This document shows, piece by piece, positions 58,740 to 64,000 of a DNA stretch of 64,000 nucleotides. The stretch's first letter is position 1, and each line of letters opens with the position of its first letter. The stretch is from the NCBI GenBank assembly GCA_947172415.1, contig OX359201.1, forward strand, positions 2,418,001 to 2,482,000, read 5' to 3'. The translations under genes and the position numbers were made by a program. This DNA is from Chondrosia reniformis. Its lineage: Eukaryota; Porifera; Demospongiae; Chondrillida; Chondrillidae. A model generated the notes under the pieces. It worked only from the letters and a program-made list of their open reading frames with translations, did no database searches and had not been told where the DNA came from.

Positions 58740-61135
58740 TGGGCAAAGGTAAATGTTGTATGGCCAAAATATCCTTAACGCTTGGAGTGTGCATGAACAC
58801 ACACCTTTTCCACTTAGACTTATGCTAATGATTAAAGACGTTATTAAAGCACGCGCTTCAGCCAGCCTTCCCAAACACCCAACGAAAACGACAAGTCCAG
58901 AAGGGTTTCTTAAAATCGTGTTTCATAATAAACGTGTAGAAAAAATAGGCCTCTCAGGTATCTTAAACCAAAAGTTAGTGTTAGAAACTGTCCCACCCTT
59001 TATACAAAACAAAGAGCCCCCATGTGTAGTATATAAGTATACCCAACCAATAGGACCTCAAATCTTTAACTTTTCACAAGCCTCTAAGTCAGATGTCTTT
59101 AGAAAACCAGAACCATGTGAGTGTCACAAGTCCCCCTTCATTTACAATCCCCTAGGCCATGTTTTAACAGGTGACCTACGTATTGTTAGTAACCCAAAAC
59201 GTAGAAAACTTCTTAAGAAAGGACCAAAATTTAGAGAACCTAATAACTTTAATTGGGTAACTGCTTCAAAAATGTGTAAGGAAGGTCTTAGAAAATCTGG
59301 GCCTGTAGAGAAAATGTATCTACTTCTGTATTTAGTGAGTGGGAAAATGCTGTACTTAAGAAAATTAATGATAGGATCTCTAAGCTGTCTAAATCGTATA
59401 ACAAATCCTCAGTAGCCAAGAAGACCCTTACTTGCCCTAAAATTAAGAAATTCTTAGCAGACCTACATGATAAGTATGTTATACCCCCTGCCGATAAGGC
59501 CTCTAATAATATAATATTTATATGTAAGTCCTACTATAGACAAATTATTAATGAAGAACTAGGCAGTACCTCCACTTATGCTAAATGTACAGTAGAACCC
59601 CAACAGTTAATTAGGAAACACACAAAACTAGAGAACTTAGAACCTAAACCAGACTGGTGTAACCTTCCCTCTTTTTACTGGATGCCTAAGCTACATAAGA
59701 ACCCTTACAGCTATAGTAGAAGGATAGTAGAAAACTCACTAGAAGTCTTAGATAGTGTTAGGTCTATACCCGCTAGAAAAACCAAGCTAGTTTTGATTTT
59801 TCTACATTATATACAGCGATCCCCCATAACCTACTTAAAGATAAGATTACTAACCTTATTCATAGTGCCTATACCTGTAGGAAGTCCCAATATATAGAAG
59901 TCTGTCAGGATAAAGCCTTTTGATCTAACAATGTCTCCAATAAAGCAGTCACAGTTGTTCATTTAGTAGAGCTCTTTAATTACCTTATTGACAACATTTA
60001 TGTATGTGTAGACGGTTCTGTATTTAAGCAATGTGTAGGTATCCCTATGGGTACTGACTGTGCCCCTGTAGTTGCTAATCTTTTTCTGTTTGCCTATGAG
60101 TATGAGTTTATGAAAGGACTACTTAAGGATAACATCACCCTAGCTCTTAAATTTTCCAATACTTATAGGTATATTGATGACCTTTTATGTATTAACAACA
60201 AGGATTTTGAACTGTCAATTAATGATATTTACCCCAAAGAACTTATTCTTAAAAAGACAAATACCAGCCCTAAAAAATCCCCCTTTTTAGACTTAGATAT
60301 AACCATTACTAACAATCAATTTATCACTAAAGTATATGATAAGCGAGAGGACTTTAAGTTTGATATAGTAAATTTCCCCCATTTAGATAGTAATATTCCT
60401 AATACCCCAGCCTATGGTGTCTTTATTTCACAACTAATTAGGTATTTCAGAATATGTAGTGACTTCTCCAGTTTTCAGGCTAAAAGTTTGCAGTTATGCA
60501 ATAGGCTTATTAAGCAGGGTTACAAATACTTTAAGCTAAAATCAACCTTTAAAACCTTCCTATCCCGGCAGCCTCAAGTATAAGCAAAAAGTAGCTAGTA
60601 TGCTTAAGGACTGTCTTGTGTTACCCCATATTGTGTTACCCCACCTCCAAAGAAATGTTACTACTAGAAGACCTAAGGGTAGACTTACGTAATATGTCCT
60701 ACTTTTGTCTATAGTTATGCTGAGTCTGTTTTACCTGTACAAGCAAGTTTACTAATAGATTTATAATTAATTCATAAAAGTTAATTGGACCTACATTCCT
60801 TTCATAAAATTAAATTTCATCATGTGTCTTAGTTAACATCTTATTTAACTTATGGCGCCAAAATAGTGTATATAAGGCCCCTAGATTTAGCATAGTGAGC
60901 CGAGGATTCACAGAAGATCAAGATAAAGAAAAAGACAAAGACTCCCAGGATCACTGATGAAGGGTGGAATTCCCAGAAACGGCTGTCTGACCCAGTGGAG
61001 AAGAAGATGAAAGAAGGGAAAAGAAGAAAGAAAAGACTCCTGTATCTTCATCTAAAGCTCTCTTTAGGTTTAGTTCCCCTATAGGCTCTTTTTACAGAAT
61101 GGGCGTATAGCATGTAGGAAAATGGTATCTTAGAT
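58740..61135 (+). mobile_element. Naiad-like Penelope element, nearly complete RT and 3' end
   Basis: N-terminal region with ECHKSPFIYNPLGHVLTGDL, RIVSNPKRRKLLKKGPKFRE. Then VIPPADKASNNIIFICKSYY, FYWMPKLHKNPYS, FDFSTLYTAIPHNLLKD (motif A Asp), CVGIPMGTDCAPVVANLFLF (motif B), YRYIDDLLCINN (motif C), LKKTN..PFLDLDITI. Three frameshifts and one stop. The 'IDDL' box and the CxC + HVxTGDL N terminus are typical of the Naiad clade of PLEs. The N-terminal GIY-YIG expected there is missing (5' truncation near 58750). The 3' UTR holds a TATA-like 'gtgtatataagg' and a hammerhead-like motif. Confidence 0.85.
60948..60992 (+). ncRNA. Hammerhead-like motif in Naiad-like 3' end
   Basis: Stem I GG(A)UCA/UGACC with a bulge, box CUGAUGA, stem II GGG/CCC flanked by A and A, box GAAA, stem III AC-GGCU-GU, cleavage triplet GUC. 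Core residues intact; the A-A closing of stem II and the bulge make activity uncertain. Repeated at 62342-62386 and, with one stem change, 62713-62757. Confidence 0.6.
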
Positions 61136-61169
61136 TTTTCATGACATCCTATAGTCCCATTTCCTTTAG

Positions 61170-61538
61170 GAAATCCACGTTGTAACAAATGTATTGGGTG
61201 TACACGAACTGTAGTCTGTGGTGCATGCAAGTTCTGCCTAGCCAAACCTAAGTTTGGGGGCCGTGGTACCCTATGGCAAAAGTGCCTAAGAAGAAAATGC
61301 TTAAAGTTGCCACTACCAACACAGGCAATAACAGTGGTTGCAGCTAGTGAAGATAAAGTACATGTGAGTGGTTTTAAACTACAGTATACATGGCTGCATG
61401 CCTGATGAATGTGTAGATCACCCATCTGCAATGAAATCTTTTCAAGTGAAACATCCAGCTGCATTCCTGGCACTTGTGTCTCCTGTGATGCTGCAACAGC
61501 ACAAGTGGTGGGAGCTCAGTGATGCACAAAAGAGTCAG
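61170..61538 (+). CDS. Integrase gene: CXXC zinc finger exon
   Basis: CNKCIGCTRTVVCGACKFCL, AKPKFGGRGTLWQKCLRRKC: the eight Cys and KFGG motif of CXXC domains, which bind unmethylated CpG. The acceptor cctttag gives the phase required by exon 58693-58727. A one-base shift near 61390 precedes ECVDHPSAMKSFQVKHPAAF and DAQKSQ|gtaaaa. An intron there would be too short (about 21 bases), so I read it as a frameshift. Confidence 0.88.
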
Positions 61539-61589
61539 GTAAAATATTATATAGATTGTTTTATGTCATGCTAAGTCTTTGATAGTACA

Positions 61590-61850
61590 CTTACTGCTGT
61601 CACATGGTTACAAGTTGAAACTATATGGAGTACACCTTCAAACACTTCTCAAACGTACGAGGACCACCTACTCACACTGCGTCCAAAACATTGGCTGAAT
61701 GGAAGTGTGCGTCATACAGTAACATCTTGTACATAGTTAGACTGTGTACATAATAATGTCAGTACATACTATTATATGTTAACAGGTTGTAGATGCTTTT
61801 TTAGTTTTGGCCACTACTTGGGCATGTCTGACAATAAGTTGCAGAATCCT
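61590..61850 (+). CDS. Integrase gene: Ulp1 N-terminal exons (about 61590-61718 and 61786-61850)
   Basis: TYEDHLLTLRPKHWLNGSV matches the Ulp1 entry motif (L..L....WLN...i). It is joined in phase to VVDAFLVLATTWA. The outer ends are uncertain. Confidence 0.6.
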
Positions 61851-62031
61851 ATACTCTGGTGAAACATGCAGTTATGGGCTCACAGCAGATTCATCCATAC
61901 ATAGGGCACATCAAACATCTTATCAGTTTTGTCAATCTTTGTGCAAGATGAGAGATGCAAAGATGGAGAGAAAGAGGCAGCTTGGTACACACTAATCAAA
62001 CCAGAGGTATATCATACTAATTCAGAATCCT

Positions 62032-62535
62032 AACCTCCAAAGAAATGTTACTACTAGGAGACCTAAGGGTAGACTTACATAATATGTCCTACTTGTGTCT
62101 ATAGTTATGCTGAGTCTGTTTTACCTGTACAAGCAAGATTACTAATAGATTTATAATTAATTCATAAAAGTTAATTGGACCTACATTCCTTTCATAAAAT
62201 TAAATTTCATCATGTGTCTTAGTTAACCGTGACCTTATTTAACTTTTGGCGCCAAAATAGTGTATATAAGGCCCCTAGATTTAGCATAGTGAGCCGAGGA
62301 TTCACAGAAGATCAAGATAAAGAAAAAGACAAAGACTCCCAGGATCACTGATGAAGGGTGGAATTCCCAGAAACGGCTGTCTGACCCAGTGGAGAAGATG
62401 AAAAAAGGGAAAAGAAGGAAGAAAAGACTACTGTATCTTCATCTAAAGCTCTCTTTAGGTTTAGTTCCCCTATAGGCTCTTTTTACAGAATAGGCATATA
62501 GCATGTAGGAAAATGGTATCTTAGATTTTTCATGT
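62032..62535 (+). mobile_element. Naiad-like PLE tail, long truncated copy
   Basis: Direct repeat of 60646-61135 with few differences, including a 'gtgacc' insertion near 62228. Inserted in an intron between Ulp1 exons. Carries the hammerhead-like motif at 62342-62386. Confidence 0.92.
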
Positions 62536-62545
62536 GACTCTGCAG

Positions 62546-62640
62546 ACATAAGCATGAAACATATAATCCTTAATACCATCCTGGACCTCTATGATACAGT
62601 ACTACTTCCAGTGTGCAGCAGCAGTCACTGGAGACTTGTG
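62546..62640 (+). CDS. Integrase gene: Ulp1 catalytic His exon
   Basis: MKHIILNTILDLYDTVLLPV, CSSSHWRLVV. HW is the catalytic His motif of C48 peptidases. Donor GTG|gtgtgt. Confidence 0.8.
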
Positions 62641-62663
62641 GTGTGTGTATAAATGTTAATCAT

Positions 62664-62910
62664 GCCAAGGATTCACAGAAGATCAAGATAAAGAAAAAGA
62701 CAAAGACTCCCAGGATCACTGATGAATGGTGGAATTCCCAGAAACGGCTGTCTGACCCAGTGGAGAAGAAGATGAAAGAAAGGGAAAGAAGGAAGAAAAG
62801 ACTACTGTATCTTCATCTAAAGCTCTCTTTAGGTTTAGTTCCCCTATAGGCTCTTTTTACAGAATAGGCATATAGCATGTAGGAAAATGGTATCTTCGAT
62901 TTTTCATGAA
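62664..62910 (+). mobile_element. Naiad-like PLE tail, short copy
   Basis: Starts at 'aggattcacagaagatcaag' and ends at the shared 3' terminus 'ggtatcttcgatttttcatg'. A third insertion into the same gene. Confidence 0.9.
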
Positions 62911-62997
62911 TTCCATTTACAATGCATATGACATAACCAGAATTACCTTAAGGGTTATGCGATTAAGTGGGGCCCACTATAGGTATTGTATTTCCAG

Positions 62998-63180
62998 AAC
63001 AAGACAGTTGAGGTCCTAGACCCTTTGGTGGCACACAGTCCAAACATACTCCCACAGGCAGTGATCAGTTTGATCACACACAGGATGAAGTCCACATTGA
63101 CAGAGTGGCAATTGACAAACCAACTCAGTGCCATGCCATTGCAAGAAAATGGCTATGACTGTGGAGCATTTGTCTGTGTG
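62998..63180 (+). CDS. Integrase gene: Ulp1 catalytic Asp-Gln-Cys exon
   Basis: KTVEVLDPLVA (Asp) and LQENGYDCGAFVCV (Gln and nucleophile Cys): with the upstream HW, the full C48 catalytic set. 61 codons, phase 0 both ends. Confidence 0.9.
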
Positions 63181-63288
63181 GTATATCAGTGTACACTATG
63201 CAATTACTGCAGCTGCCACATTGTAATCATGTTGTGGGTGTTACACTATTGCATTAACATGAATGGATTGCTACATTCTTCCTTGCAG

Positions 63289-63336
63289 TATGCATTGTAC
63301 AAGGCCTTTCAGTCTTCGGCATACACTTTTGATCAG
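63289..63336 (+). CDS. Integrase gene: Ulp1 C-terminal exon
   Basis: YALYKAFQSSAYTFDQ, matching the end of C48 domains ('yal...f.FsQ.d'). Acceptor ccttgcag, donor gtttaa. Confidence 0.7.
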
Positions 63337-63701
63337 GTTTAAACACCAAGATTGTACTTGAACCATGTTGTCCAAACTCATCTCACATTCTCTTCTCACT
63401 CATACATAGCCACATAGATGACATAAGGAGATGGTGTGGCACATTTACCTAATTTTTGTTGCAGGCAAAAATTAATTTAACCACCCATCACTGCCTAATG
63501 AGGTTACATAGCTATTAACATTCTTAGACTAATTATTTTAACTGATATGATATTTTACTTCTGTTTTATACATTAAAGTACTCTCTGCAATAATATTATA
63601 AATATCATTATCATATGACAAATCCTTGGTGTCAGCTTTGCATGCCCAATGAGTTTTAACCCTTTTACACTCGCATTACAGTATAATCGTTACATTTCAC
63701 T

Positions 63702-64000
63702 GTCAAATGGAAAGGTTTCAAGCAAATACTTGGCATCAGCACTTATGGGCAACTAGACAGCATGCTCAACAAGTGTTAAAAAATTTGAGTGATGTCTATT
63801 TTGCCCTATCTCACACCATACATTAAGTCGGTATACGTAGTAGAATTTTATGTAAATATAGGGCTGTAACTCTGTCAAATGGAGAGGTTTCAAGCAAATA
63901 CTTGGCATCAGCACTTACGGGTAACTAGACAGCATGCCCAATGAGTTTTAAAAAATTTGAGTGATTGTCAATTTTGCCCTATCTCACACTATACATTAAG
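63702..64000 (+). repeat. Tandem duplication, period about 172, runs off the window
   Basis: 'tgtcaaatggaaaggtttca', 'agcaaatacttggcatcagc' and 'tttgccctatctcacac' recur 172 bases later with about 5% change. The second unit continues to the window edge, so the copy number is unknown. Bases 63337-63700 show nothing else certain. Confidence 0.9.

Larger units (their letters stand above)
56176..63336 (+). pseudogene. Integrase-CXXC-Ulp1 gene (Ginger/KRBA2-like), multi-exon, broken
   Basis: Exons in order: N-terminal domain (56176-56433), HHCC zinc motif (56505-56633, 56700-56843), DDE core (56934-57285, 57415-57559), acidic linker (57620-57712, 57782-57898), C-terminal integrase region with Cys-rich motif (57977-58476), linkers (58559-58625, 58693-58727), CXXC finger (61170-61538) and Ulp1/C48 protease (about 61590-61718, 61786-61850, 62546-62640, 62998-63180, 63289-63336). 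Junction phases agree for nearly all exons. Breaks: a one-base shift near 57030 and a TAA in place of a Gln codon just before SDNGGEF; a shift near 58139; a shift near 61390. The integrase resembles Ginger transposons and KRBA2. Inserted PLEs lie in introns only, which suggests the gene was spliced and useful until recently, or still is if the breaks are assembly errors. A further exon may lie at 63465-63502. Confidence 0.82.

Noticed and set aside
61364-61384. Intron with gtgagt donor in the CXXC exon
   Set aside because: It would be about 21 bases, too short for a spliceosomal intron, and does not restore phase; read as a frameshift.

Overview
The window is AT-rich DNA from an invertebrate animal; a sponge is my best guess, but the sequence does not prove it. 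The evidence for an animal is GT-AG introns in a SLC26 anion transporter of animal type, plus a transposon load typical of basal metazoans: Penelope-like elements (PLEs) with GIY-YIG nuclease domains, CR1-type LINEs with 2A and PHD modules, pogo/Tigger and Tc1 DNA transposons, and Ty3/Gypsy.

Bases 275-47377 are one + strand gene of 18 exons. They join in phase to 1956 coding bases (651 residues) and encode a SLC26A11-like anion transporter with a C-terminal STAS domain. Its introns range from about 65 bases to 11 kb and hold nearly all the mobile DNA of the first 47 kb. Most dated fragments lie antisense to the gene: PLEs near 8.2, 15.7, 26 and 36 kb, Gypsy at 26.8-31 kb, Tc1 at 34 kb, a LINE at 37.3-38.8 kb and Tigger at 39.2-41.7 kb.

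Bases 47.4-56 kb are intergenic and TE-rich: an RTE-like LINE fragment (+), a short hairpin-ended repeat nested in an older repeat, a stand-alone PHD/coiled-coil ORF (+), and a 3.3 kb CR1-type LINE (-) with a 2A-like motif, PHD finger, endonuclease and RT.

Bases 56.2-63.4 kb (+) hold a multi-exon, broken gene whose exons encode a Ginger/KRBA2-like integrase (HHCC zinc motif and DDE core), a Cys-rich motif, a CXXC zinc finger and an Ulp1/C48 protease with all catalytic residues visible. Its introns took in a nearly complete Naiad-like PLE (58.7-61.1 kb) and two truncated tails of the same family.

The strongest theme is self-cleaving RNA. At least five places carry hammerhead ribozyme motifs, three of them with every core nucleotide and paired stems (9703-9740 -, 10482-10523 +, 21732-21777 -). 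They mostly sit at ends of PLEs or in inverted pairs. Less explained items are a repeat with a conserved Cys-rich micro-ORF plus a 19-bp hairpin (10.7 and 43.6 kb), a 685-bp element with a 62-residue ORF nested in the Tigger, and a hairpin repeat whose stem differs by matched changes between copies.
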